23,884 bases of DNA from Alphaproteobacteria bacterium (GTDB lineage Bacteria; Pseudomonadota; Alphaproteobacteria; UBA9219), in assembly GCA_028716765.1 (NCBI GenBank), contig JAQUPC010000017.1, forward strand, positions 1-23,884, written 5' to 3'. Shown here piece after piece: positions 1 through 9,923 of the stretch. The notes beneath the pieces were generated by a model. It was given only the letters and a program-made list of their open reading frames with translations. It did no database searches and was not told where the DNA came from. Positions within the stretch are counted from its first letter, which is position 1; the number at the start of each line of letters is the position of its first letter. Position numbers and translations under genes: made by a program.

Positions 1-357
1 TTGGTCGAGCGCGTTGCGGATAGAGCTGATCTCAAGCGGCTTTTCAAGCGCCGCCACGACATCCAGACCGTGCGCGCTGCCCAGGCGGCGCGCGCTGTTC
101 AGCACGCGCGTATCGCTGCCGCTCATCAGGCAAATTTTGGCGTTTTTTACCTGATCGGCGAGCAGGCGCAGGAGCTCCACGCCGTCCGTGCCCGGCATGA
201 GCAGGTCCAGCATGATCAGGTCGGGGACGAAGCTGACGATTTTTTCGGCGACTTTGGCCGGATCGCTAATGGTTGCGACTTCGAGTCCTTTGGCGGCCGC
301 CAGCTCGCCGATCGTCTCGCAGATATCTTCCTCATCATCGATTACGAGAAGGCGCAT
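1..357 (-). CDS. Response regulator, receiver domain (3' end outside window)
   Basis: Translating the minus strand from the ATG at 357 gives 119 codons open to the window edge, beginning MRLLVIDDEEDICETIGELA. This is a CheY-like receiver: acidic pair D7/D8, phospho-acceptor D51 in the motif LIMLDLLMPGTDG, a Ser at about 79 in the switch position (CLMSGSD) and the conserved Lys-Pro at 106-107. It lies 25 bases downstream of the hybrid kinase gene on the same strand, so the two are probably co-transcribed and it is a likely phosphotransfer partner of that kinase. The output domain is cut off. Receivers with this kind of tail are often followed by an EAL or other output domain, but that is only a guess. 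No clear Shine-Dalgarno sequence precedes the ATG; translational coupling to the kinase is possible. Confidence 0.9.
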   Translation of the reverse strand, partial: MRLLVIDDEEDICETIGELAAAKGLEVATISDPAKVAEKIVSFVPDLIMLDLLMPGTDGVELLRLLADQVKNAKICLMSGSDTRVLNSARRLGSAHGLDVVAALEKPLEISSIRNALDQ

Positions 358-363
358 AATTCA

Positions 364-414
364 GGGATCGGGGGGTCAGGGATTAGGGGGTAGAAAGCGG
401 GGAAGGGGAAAGGG
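364..414 (+). repeat. Cluster of seven G-runs (possible G-quadruplex) with a direct repeat
   Basis: The plus strand carries GGG (364-366), GGGGGG (370-375), GGG (379-381), GGGGG (386-390), GGGG (399-402), GGGG (405-408) and GGG (412-414). The first four runs are separated by loops of 3-4 bases and so fit the G3+N1-7 pattern. The octamer TCAGGGAT is directly repeated at 361-368 and 376-383. The cluster covers the last codons and stop of the kinase gene and reaches almost to the response-regulator start. The G-rich strand is the template for both genes, so their mRNA is C-rich here. Confidence 0.6.
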
Positions 415-3202
415 CGGACGAATCGTTGGTTCCTATAATGCCTGCACTTGAGCCATCCTTCAACAGTTCGCCAAGAGCGCGCCGGACATCGGCCAGACGG
501 TAGGGCTTTTCGATCACAGGTACCGGCGTTTGACTGAGAAAGCTTTGGACGTGAGGCGATAAAGTATCGCCCGTCACATAGATAATCCGGTTCGTGTATT
601 GGGGCAAGATTCGGGTTAATTCGGCATAAAGGGCCGGGCCGTCCAGAACGGGCATGCGCAAGTCGCTGATAATGACGTCAAAGGGCTTTTGAAGCAGCTT
701 GTTAAGCGCGATGTCGCCGTTCGCCGCCAGATCGATAAAGTGCCCTTCGGGTTCGAGAAGGTCGGCCAGAGTCTGGGCCAGTTCGACTTCGTCATCGACG
801 ATGAGTATTTTCAGCGGGTTCAGGACCGGCGGCAAATCGGCAACCGCGTCTTCCTGAACGCTTTCCAGCGCCGAAGCCGTTGGAAGTTCGACAAGAAACG
901 TCGCGCCGCCGCCGGGCGTATCTTCATGCCTTAATTGACCGCCATGCGACACGATCATGTTAAGGCACAACGACAGGCCGACCCCCGTGCCGCCTTGCCC
1001 GCCCTTGGTGGTGAAAAAGGGCTCGAAAACGCGTGAACGAATTTCAGGCGGGATGCCGGGGCCGGTATCCAAAATCGTCACAAGGGCGCGCTCGCTGCTT
1101 TGCTGCGACGTGCGGATGGTCAGCTTGTGGCGGCCCTGCCAGTCGTGCATGGCCTGCGCGGCGTTGAGGGCCAGATTCGTGAACACCTGGGTCAGCTGAT
1201 CGGAATCGCCCATCACGGCGGGCAAGTCGGGATCGAGTTCGAGAGACAGTTCGACGTTCTCGTTCCTGAACTGGTAACTGAGCAGTTCAAGCGAGGCGTG
1301 AACGATGCTGTTCAGGTCAAGAGCCTTCCGCTCCGGCGGTTTGCGGCGCGCAAGGGCCAAAAAGCTTTTGACGATGCGCGAGCAGCGATCGGCCGCCTTG
1401 AAGATTTTTTCGGCGCGGTTTTTGACCCTGACCTCCTGCTCGCCTTCGATGAGGAGGGTGGATTGGCCGACGACCACCGAGAGCGGGTTGTTCAACTCGT
1501 GCGCCACGCCCGCCAGCAGTCCGCCGAGCGCCGCCATTTTCTCGCTTTGCTGGAGCGCTTCCTGCTGCTTGGCGATCTGGGCCTCGGCCTGCTTGCGTTC
1601 CGTGAGATCGTAAAGTCCGGCCACCATTGCAAGCTGGTTCTGGTAATTAATGCGCCGCGCCGACAAGGCTATCGGCAGGCTGTTGCCGTCGCCGCGCGTG
1701 ATCGTGACTTCCTTGAGGTTGACTTCCTGGCCCTTGCTCATCGCGTCCATAATCTCGTTGCGCTCGTTCGCCTTCGTCAGAAAGCGGGAAATCTGATGGC
1801 TGGTCAGTGTGCTGTGCGGCAATCCCAGCAGGTCTTCGGCGCCGGGGCTGGCATAAAGAACCTGGCCGTATTCAAGCTGCACGATAAGAACCGGCACCGG
1901 GTGGGCTTCGGTAATGCTGCGGAAACGGGCTTCGCTGGCCCTGAGCGCGGCTTCGCCTTGCTTGCGGGACGTAATGTCGCCGATCGAGCCGACGAAGCGG
2001 ATAATCCGGCCCCTGTACGGGTCGCGGGTCGCGACCGTTTTGGTGTGAATCCAGCACCATGTCTTGTTTTTGCGAACGACGCGGTATTCGAAATTGATGG
2101 TCACGGCGCCGGGATTGTCGCGAAAACGGCGCAAGGCCGCAAAGATGATGCGCCGGTCGGAAGGAACGATCATCCGCACCCACGTTCGAAGGCCCTTGAT
2201 GCTCTGTTCGACCTGAACCCCCAAAATCTTTTTGAACTGGTCGGAAAAGAAAACCTCGCCCGTCGTTTTATTCCAGTCGAACAGGCCTTCGTTGGAGCCG
2301 CGCGCCGCGAGGGCAAAGCGCTCGTTGCTGATGGCCAAGGCCCGCTCTTTTTCCTCCTGCCGCGCGGCGAACTGGACGGCAATGACGATGGCGAACATCA
2401 GCGCGGCCATCGAATAGGCGGCATAAGTCAGCTGTTTGCTGATTTCGTTGTCGGTGAAAAAGCCAAGGTCGTAAAGCGGCCCGGCCAGCCCGCCGACAAG
2501 GAAAAAGGAGAACGCGATAATATGGCTCAGGCTGCCGCTGACTTCCTGGCTCAACGAGCCCACCCCGGCGGCCAAAACGGCGGCTATCGCCAGCGCCCCC
2601 AGCGTCGGCAGGGCAAAATAAACCGAACGCTGGTCGAAGGAGGCATAAACCAGAAGCATCAGCAAAAGGATCGCCATCAGGAACAAAAACATTTTCAGTT
2701 TTTGCATATGGACGTCGATCTCAAGGAAGTAATAAGTGAAGAAGATGCTGAAGATATAAGAGAGAATAAGGCTATAGCTTTGCAGCAGGTTGCGCATTGC
2801 CGCGTTGTAGATGCCGAGTTGATCCATAAGCTGGTCGTTCGTGCTGGCCATGTTGATGGCGAGGCATAGCAGCAGCAGCATCAGGAACGCCTGGCCGCGG
2901 TCCCGAATGACGATCCAGATGAAAAACAGGTAGATCGAAGCCGCGAGCATCACGCCGATGAACAAGCCGAATACGAGTTCCGGCGGTTTGCTAAACGCGC
3001 TTTCGATCGTTACGCTTGGGACAGGCAAAATGGCGCTGACGAATTCCGGGGCAAGAGGGGCCGCGTAACCCGGGTGCATGAACAGCAAGCAGATAATAAA
3101 AAAGGCAAAACCAAAGCCATGTTGCGGCGCACGCGCAAGAAAGCGCCGCCCGGAAAGCGCAGCAGCTATGGCTTTTCGTGACAACAATGACAAATCAGGC
3201 AT
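383..3202 (-). CDS. 7TM hybrid sensor histidine kinase (PAS-PAS-HisKA-HATPase-REC)
   Basis: A 939-residue inner-membrane hybrid kinase. An N-terminal signal-like segment ends near GYA at about 48. About seven hydrophobic segments follow between residues 70 and 280 in the manner of the 7TMR-DISM 7TM family, but with only about 25 residues in place of the usual periplasmic DISMED domain. Two PAS domains come next (about 285-405 and 410-530), then HisKA with phospho-acceptor H568 in GVAHELNNPL, HATPase_c (N box NLALNAAQAM near 674, G box DTGPGIPPE near 710, then GTGVGLSL) and a C-terminal receiver with D847 in ISDLRMP and Lys-Pro near its end. I chose the ATG at 3202. A longer TTG start at 3265 would be coding through a CtrA-type box at 3247-3262. 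The last dozen residues are Ser/Pro-rich and come from the G-run cluster. The ligand is unknown. It probably feeds the response regulator just downstream. Confidence 0.93.
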   Translation of the reverse strand: MPDLSLLSRKAIAAALSGRRFLARAPQHGFGFAFFIICLLFMHPGYAAPLAPEFVSAILPVPSVTIESAFSKPPELVFGLFIGVMLAASIYLFFIWIVIRDRGQAFLMLLLLCLAINMASTNDQLMDQLGIYNAAMRNLLQSYSLILSYIFSIFFTYYFLEIDVHMQKLKMFLFLMAILLLMLLVYASFDQRSVYFALPTLGALAIAAVLAAGVGSLSQEVSGSLSHIIAFSFFLVGGLAGPLYDLGFFTDNEISKQLTYAAYSMAALMFAIVIAVQFAARQEEKERALAISNERFALAARGSNEGLFDWNKTTGEVFFSDQFKKILGVQVEQSIKGLRTWVRMIVPSDRRIIFAALRRFRDNPGAVTINFEYRVVRKNKTWCWIHTKTVATRDPYRGRIIRFVGSIGDITSRKQGEAALRASEARFRSITEAHPVPVLIVQLEYGQVLYASPGAEDLLGLPHSTLTSHQISRFLTKANERNEIMDAMSKGQEVNLKEVTITRGDGNSLPIALSARRINYQNQLAMVAGLYDLTERKQAEAQIAKQQEALQQSEKMAALGGLLAGVAHELNNPLSVVVGQSTLLIEGEQEVRVKNRAEKIFKAADRCSRIVKSFLALARRKPPERKALDLNSIVHASLELLSYQFRNENVELSLELDPDLPAVMGDSDQLTQVFTNLALNAAQAMHDWQGRHKLTIRTSQQSSERALVTILDTGPGIPPEIRSRVFEPFFTTKGGQGGTGVGLSLCLNMIVSHGGQLRHEDTPGGGATFLVELPTASALESVQEDAVADLPPVLNPLKILIVDDEVELAQTLADLLEPEGHFIDLAANGDIALNKLLQKPFDVIISDLRMPVLDGPALYAELTRILPQYTNRIIYVTGDTLSPHVQSFLSQTPVPVIEKPYRLADVRRALGELLKDGSSAGIIGTNDSSALSPSPLSTP

Positions 3203-3246
3203 GCCGGTCGGACCATCTGAGACTTGCAAGTAGGCCCTGCAATGAA

Positions 3247-3262
3247 TTAAGACTCTGTTAAC
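3247..3262. promoter_or_regulatory. CtrA-type binding box TTAA-N7-TTAAC
   Basis: TTAA at 3247-3250, seven bases (gactctg), then TTAAC at 3258-3262. This matches the full alphaproteobacterial CtrA consensus. It lies 45-60 bases upstream of the chosen kinase start and about 110 bases upstream of maeB, in the only divergent intergenic gap here. Control of the kinase/regulator operon is more likely than of maeB, given the distance. The match is seen directly; CtrA binding is inferred. Confidence 0.5.
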
Positions 3263-3371
3263 CAATAAGGATTTTATGATTCTTCTGCTAAAAACTTGCT
3301 AAACTTCCGGGACATTCGCGAGAATCCATCGTAAAAAACGGAAAAAATTATAAAAAAACCAGGGGGAGACG

Positions 3372-5642
3372 ATGACGAACATAAAAGTCCGCGTGACGGA
3401 TGAGGAGGCTTTGGCCCTTCATTCCCAAGGCCGCCCGGGCAAGCTTCAAATTACACCGACCAAGCCGCTGACGACGCAGCGCGACTTGTCGCTGGCGTAT
3501 TCGCCCGGCGTGGCGGCTCCCTGCCTGCGAATCCACAAAGACCCCGAGACCGTCTACGACTATACGGCGCGGGGAAACCTTGTCGCCATCATTTCAAACG
3601 GCACGGCCGTTCTGGGATTGGGCAATCTTGGTGCTTTGGCGTCCAAGCCGGTGATGGAAGGCAAGGCGGTTTTGTTCAAGCGCTTTGCCGACGTGGATGG
3701 GATCGATCTCGAGGTCGACACCCAGGACGTCGAGGAGTTCATCAATTGCGTGCGCTATCTCGGGCCGTCGTTCGGCGGCATCAACCTCGAAGACATCAAG
3801 GCGCCGGAATGTTTCGTCATCGAACAGCGTTTGCGCGAGATGATGGATATTCCTGTTTTCCACGATGATCAGCACGGCACGGCCATTATCGCGGTAGCGG
3901 GACTTATCAATGCGCTCGACATTACCGGACGCAACATCAAAAAAACCCGTCTGGTCGTAAACGGGGCGGGCGCGGCGGCAAGCGCCTGCACAAACCTGAT
4001 TAAAATACTTGGGCTGCCGGCTGAAAACATCATCATGTGCGACACCAAGGGCGTGATTTACAAAGGCCGCACCGAGTCCATGAATCCATGGAAGGAAGCT
4101 TTTGCAGCCGACACGAAGGTTCGTACGTTGGAAGAGGCCATCAAGGGCGCGGACGTCTTCCTCGGCCTTTCGGTCAAGGGCGCAGTCACGAAGGAAATGG
4201 TCAAATCAATGGCCAAAAGGCCGGTCATTTTCGCCATGGCCAACCCCAATCCGGAAATTACGCCCGAAGAAGTCGCCGAAGTCAGGCAAGACGCCATCAT
4301 GGCGACCGGGCGCTCGGACTATCCGAACCAGATCAACAACGTTCTCGGATTTCCCTATATTTTCCGCGGCGCGCTGGACGTGCGGGCTTCCGCGATCAAC
4401 GACGAAATGAAGCTTGCCGCCGCGCGGGCGCTGGCCGAATTGGCGCGCGAGGACGTTCCGGACGAGGTGAGCGTCGCTTGCGGCGGACGCAGCGTGCGCT
4501 ACGGCCCTGAATACATTATTCCGGTGCCTTTCGATCCCCGGCTGATCACGCGCATTCCTCCGGCGGTGGCCGAGGCGGCGATGCGCACCGGCGTCGCGCG
4601 CAAGCCGATCAATGACCTTGACGTTTACAAGCAGGCGCTACGCGCGCGTCTCGACCCGACGGCGGACAGCCTTGAACAGATCTTCCGGCGCGCGCGCCTC
4701 AATCCCCGGCGGGTGGTGTTCGCCGAAGGCGAGGAAGAGCGCGTCATAAGGGCAGCTCTTCAATTCAAGGCCGGTGGGTACGGGACTCCCGTCCTTGTTG
4801 GCCGTGAGGAGATCATCCGCCAGCAATTAGTGGCGATGGGCGTTACGGATTGCAAGGATCTGGAAATTAGAGACATGGATTCGGCGGTCGAGAACAAGAA
4901 ATACGGCGATTACCTTTATATGTATCTTCACCGCCGGGGCTTTTTGCAACGCGATTGCGAAAAAATCGTCCGCCAGAACGGGAACGTCTTTGCCGCGGCA
5001 ATGGTGGCGATGGACGAAGCCGACGCTCTTGTGACCGGCCTTACGCGGGGCTTTGTTTCGAATTATAAGGATTTGCGCCTTGTCATCGAATCCAACGCGC
5101 CTTCCGGCGTATTCGGGCTTTCGATCGCCATCGCGCAGAACAGCACGGTGTTTCTGGCCGATACGGTCGTCAACGTTTCGCCTTCGCCGGCCCGTTTGGC
5201 CGAGATAGCTGTTTGCGCCGCCGATTGGGCCCAGCGTCTTGGGCACCAGCCGCGCGTCGCGTTGCTCTCGTTCGCCAGTTTCGGCCAGCCTCAGGGCCAC
5301 TACGCCGAACCGATCCGCGCCGCCGTGAAGATTTTGAACGATAAGAAAGTGCCGTTCGAATTCGACGGTGAAATGGCGGCCGATATCGCGTTGAACTATC
5401 CGCTTATGAAGCGGCTTTATCCGTTCTGCCGCCTTACAGGCCCGGCCAATATTCTCGTTATGCCCAATCTGCAAACGGCGCATGTCGCCGCGAAGCTTTT
5501 GGAAAACATCGGCAACGCGAACGTTATCGGCCCCATCCTGCACGGATTCGACAAGCCCGTTCAGATCGTAAGGATGAACGCGACGGTGTCGGACATCGTG
5601 ACGGCGGCGGTGATGGCAACGTCCCAGACGATTAAGGGGTAG
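3372..5642 (+). CDS. maeB: NADP-dependent malic enzyme, MaeB type (malic enzyme-phosphotransacetylase fusion)
   Basis: A 756-residue cytosolic enzyme that oxidatively decarboxylates malate to pyruvate and CO2 with reduction of NADP. The N-terminal malic enzyme half has [11 protein letters not shown] (44-54), the substrate-site Lys in MEGKAVLFK (98), the metal-binding segment [11 protein letters not shown] (138-148) with HDDQHGT (164-170), and the nucleotide-binding [10 protein letters not shown] near 200. From about residue 435 to the end it resembles phosphate acetyltransferase. In MaeB proteins this half is usually a regulatory acetyl-CoA-binding domain rather than an active transacetylase. 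Length is normal for MaeB (about 750-770). The ATG is preceded by a good ribosome site (AGGGGGAG at 3361-3368). The stop overlaps, tail to tail by 11 bases, the membrane-protein gene on the other strand, so there is no room for a dedicated terminator. Confidence 0.97.
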   Translation: MTNIKVRVTDEEALALHSQGRPGKLQITPTKPLTTQRDLSLAYSPGVAAPCLRIHKDPETVYDYTARGNLVAIISNGTAVLGLGNLGALASKPVMEGKAVLFKRFADVDGIDLEVDTQDVEEFINCVRYLGPSFGGINLEDIKAPECFVIEQRLREMMDIPVFHDDQHGTAIIAVAGLINALDITGRNIKKTRLVVNGAGAAASACTNLIKILGLPAENIIMCDTKGVIYKGRTESMNPWKEAFAADTKVRTLEEAIKGADVFLGLSVKGAVTKEMVKSMAKRPVIFAMANPNPEITPEEVAEVRQDAIMATGRSDYPNQINNVLGFPYIFRGALDVRASAINDEMKLAAARALAELAREDVPDEVSVACGGRSVRYGPEYIIPVPFDPRLITRIPPAVAEAAMRTGVARKPINDLDVYKQALRARLDPTADSLEQIFRRARLNPRRVVFAEGEEERVIRAALQFKAGGYGTPVLVGREEIIRQQLVAMGVTDCKDLEIRDMDSAVENKKYGDYLYMYLHRRGFLQRDCEKIVRQNGNVFAAAMVAMDEADALVTGLTRGFVSNYKDLRLVIESNAPSGVFGLSIAIAQNSTVFLADTVVNVSPSPARLAEIAVCAADWAQRLGHQPRVALLSFASFGQPQGHYAEPIRAAVKILNDKKVPFEFDGEMAADIALNYPLMKRLYPFCRLTGPANILVMPNLQTAHVAAKLLENIGNANVIGPILHGFDKPVQIVRMNATVSDIVTAAVMATSQTIKG

Positions 5643-7524
5643 CTTTCGCAGCCTGCGCGATTTCGAACACGAGGAACGGGCTTTTACGGGGAAGCTTGAC
5701 GGGCTTCAGCCATAAGGGAACCTCGCCTCTAACAAGGGCTTCGGCAAACGTTTCGCCGGGCGGCGGCGGTTGGTCTTCTGTATTTTTTGCCGTCTTTGCT
5801 CCCGCCTTGCTGTGATATATGGCCGATAGTGGGTGGCACAGCACGACCAGCTCGGCGCGCCGTGCGTTCGCGATCTTCCGGGCGTCGTCAGGACTGCGCG
5901 CCGTGAAAAAATGAACGGCGTCGAGAAGGCCCGATACGCCGGTATGATAAGGGGCGGCCAGAACCTGGTGACGCGTGCGGAAAAGGATTTCCGAACCTTC
6001 GTTGATAGTGTTCATAATTACGCGCGACTTGCCGCCAAAGCGTTGAGGATCGTTGAGAGCAGACTCGAGCGTCGTAAAATCGCAGGCATCCTTTTCAAAC
6101 CGGACGGGGAACAGCAAAACGCCGGTGTTAAAAGACCGCCCGTCTAGCATAGCGGGCAGCAACACCGCCGGCAAAGGGCCGACGAGCAAGATCAGGCCCA
6201 ATTCAGTTGCCGCCAGCTTTCGCCCGCGAAAATTCAAAGATGCCCACGCAAGGCTTCTTCGCAAAAATTCCGTCAAAGGCACAATGCCAAACAAAACAGC
6301 ATAACTTGCATAGCGGACTTGATAAAACGCGGCGAGTAAGACGGCTGCCGTTAAGAGCGTAAAAGACAGCATCCATTGCGGCCAGAGGTCTTTTTCCTTC
6401 ATGCGCGGCAAAAGGCCAAGACTGACAAGGAACGCTGTCAAGGGCAGCAGTACGGAAGCCAAGGAGACCGGGGAAGTCGCCGAAGGCTGCATTTCAATAA
6501 TATTGTCGAACAATAACCTTGCGAGCGTTTTGTCCACGGCGCCGTATGGGCCGGTCAACAGCTCGGGAAAACGGCTGAAGAAAAAAGCGGCCGTTGCGAT
6601 GCCAAGAACACCGCCTATTGCAAAACGAAAGATGAGCAAGCGGGATTTGGAGGCCAGCGCCACGCCCGCGCAGCACACGGCGATGCTGTTGGCCAACAAA
6701 ACGTAAACGATGGAATAGGCGAGAGGATCGGGATCGAACCATTGCGACGGGAGACGGGTGGCGGCGAGGCATAAGAAGCTGGCCAAATAGAGGCTTAGGC
6801 CGAAGATAAGCCCGGCTTTAGCGGTCGTCCGCCCTATGACTATCGTCCAGAGGACGATCCATGCGGAAAGCAGCAGGAGCCAGGGCAAAGTTTCCAGCGC
6901 GACGGCTTGTCCCAGCGCCAAAAGCAAGCCGGAGAACAGGGGCCACCTGAAGTTTTCCGGCTCCTGCATCATGCGCAGCGTGCAGCCGAAGGCCAGCAAG
7001 GTAATCAAGGCCGCAAGACCGTGATGATCAACACGGCCCGGCGAGTACTGAAAGAGCAAGGGCGTCGCGAACAAAGCGACATATGCCGTGGCGCCCGTCC
7101 AGTTGCGGGGAAGGAAACCGGCTGCCACCCAGCGTAGCGCCGCCAGCAAACCCGCAAGCAGGACCAGCGGCCACACGGCGGCGGCAATCGTTGCCGATAC
7201 GAGCCAGCTCAGCCCCGCGGCATGCATGACCGAAATAAGCCCGGCGACCGGCAATTCGGCCAGACGGGAAAAATGGATCGGAGTGCCTTCAGGCGGGCTG
7301 AGACGGTATTGAACGGCGTCAAACCAGCTTTGTCCCCGCAGCCAGTCCAGAATATGGGAGAGATAGGTGTAATCGTCCGGGTCGATAAGGTCGCCGCGCA
7401 TAATGGGGCTGTACGGATGCGCGATAAAGCACCACGCGAAATAAATCCAGACGACAAGACCCAAGCCTTCAAAAGGAGGCTTGAAGACAGAGGCAAGACG
7501 ACGGGCGGTTTTCGAAGACAACAT
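5632..7524 (-). CDS. Polytopic membrane protein, STT3/GT-C glycosyltransferase-like
   Basis: A 630-residue protein with many hydrophobic segments (roughly 10-12) between residue 15 and about 470, then a soluble C-terminal part of about 140 residues. Shortly after the first membrane segment comes an acidic loop, GDLIDPDDYTYLSHI, followed by a Trp/Pro-rich stretch with PIHFSRLAELP. This resembles the first external loop of GT-C enzymes of the STT3/oligosaccharyltransferase superfamily, where an Asp pair binds metal and the lipid-linked sugar phosphate. The C-terminal part resembles the STT3 soluble region only loosely. I infer a membrane glycosyltransferase of unknown donor and acceptor. An ATG at 7524 (MLSSKTARR) is preferred over an upstream TTG at 7575, though neither has a good ribosome site. 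The 3' end overlaps maeB by 11 bases. Confidence 0.8.
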   Translation of the reverse strand: MLSSKTARRLASVFKPPFEGLGLVVWIYFAWCFIAHPYSPIMRGDLIDPDDYTYLSHILDWLRGQSWFDAVQYRLSPPEGTPIHFSRLAELPVAGLISVMHAAGLSWLVSATIAAAVWPLVLLAGLLAALRWVAAGFLPRNWTGATAYVALFATPLLFQYSPGRVDHHGLAALITLLAFGCTLRMMQEPENFRWPLFSGLLLALGQAVALETLPWLLLLSAWIVLWTIVIGRTTAKAGLIFGLSLYLASFLCLAATRLPSQWFDPDPLAYSIVYVLLANSIAVCCAGVALASKSRLLIFRFAIGGVLGIATAAFFFSRFPELLTGPYGAVDKTLARLLFDNIIEMQPSATSPVSLASVLLPLTAFLVSLGLLPRMKEKDLWPQWMLSFTLLTAAVLLAAFYQVRYASYAVLFGIVPLTEFLRRSLAWASLNFRGRKLAATELGLILLVGPLPAVLLPAMLDGRSFNTGVLLFPVRFEKDACDFTTLESALNDPQRFGGKSRVIMNTINEGSEILFRTRHQVLAAPYHTGVSGLLDAVHFFTARSPDDARKIANARRAELVVLCHPLSAIYHSKAGAKTAKNTEDQPPPPGETFAEALVRGEVPLWLKPVKLPRKSPFLVFEIAQAAKATP

Positions 7525-7660
7525 GCGGCGAATCGTAAGGTTGTTATTACAATAACACCGCCGGGGAGGGCGCAAAAGGCCGTTGCGAAACGGGGGCTAA
7601 AGCGGCAAACTGCCTACTGATATATGCTAAATCGTTTCCCTGTTCATTGCCAAGGTGCCC

Positions 7661-9330
<1,670 letters not shown>

Positions 9331-9334
<4 letters not shown>

Positions 9335-9741
9335 AATTCGAGTCTTTTTGCCGTGTGAGTGGGTGCGGTCCGGTTTTCAGGTTTGGTTGGGAGGCCGGTA
9401 ACAGCAAAGGCATTAGAGGAATAGACCTTTTTTTCCAAAGCCGCTTCCTTCTTGGCTAACGCGAGACTTCTAGACGCGCTTCGATAGCAAAGGGCAAGCG
9501 TAAATACCATGGAAGCAACACGTGCACAAACTGTGACAGGATCAGGAGAAGGGGTAAGCTGCTGGATTGTTAAAAGAAACAAGGTATGAGCAGTCCAATA
9601 ATTTTGAAAAAATCCTTCTATACGCTTTCCGGCCCGGCATTTTTCGATGGCAACCTCTGGGGACAATAAGGGCTCATCACTAAGAGGCCCCAAGGCCGAC
9701 CTTCCTTTTTTGCCTATTCCAAACATTAGGTTGCCGCTCAT
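9331..9741 (-). CDS. Hypothetical protein, one or two hydrophobic segments
   Basis: 136 residues, not recognised. The start at 9741 ([13 protein letters not shown]) has GGAG six bases upstream; an in-frame ATG four codons earlier (9753) lacks such a site. The middle (about residues 44-95) holds two moderately hydrophobic stretches, [11 protein letters not shown] and [12 protein letters not shown], separated by a short Pro/Asp-containing turn. This could be a helical hairpin in or at the membrane. Basic and Thr-rich residues fill the C-terminus. Base composition is lower in GC than the flanking fhs and dipZ genes. It ends tail to tail with fhs (4-base overlap). With no homologue recalled, it could be lineage-specific; the good ribosome site argues that it is real. 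Confidence 0.6.
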
Positions 9742-9923
9742 AAAAGTCTCCATAAAAAATACTAGAAAGAATGTGGATTATAGCGGCAACTATAAAAGGC
9801 ATCATGGATTATTTCTATGCGTTAAAAATGGTTAATTTACTTTCGCAGCGTCTTGCCGCATAAATCCCGGGTAATCTATCGTGTTGTAGTGGTTAGGTTC
9901 TCCCATTTCCTCATGAGGCAATC

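Noticed and set aside
1100..2869. Long plus-strand open frame of 589 codons
   Set aside because: It lies wholly opposite the hybrid kinase, whose domain motifs are unmistakable. The antisense frame has low-complexity Arg/Gly/His/Gln-rich sequence and no recognisable domain.
9822..9835. TTAA-N6-TTAA upstream of dipZ as a CtrA site
   Set aside because: The spacer is one base short of the consensus and the sequence is in an AT-rich gap.
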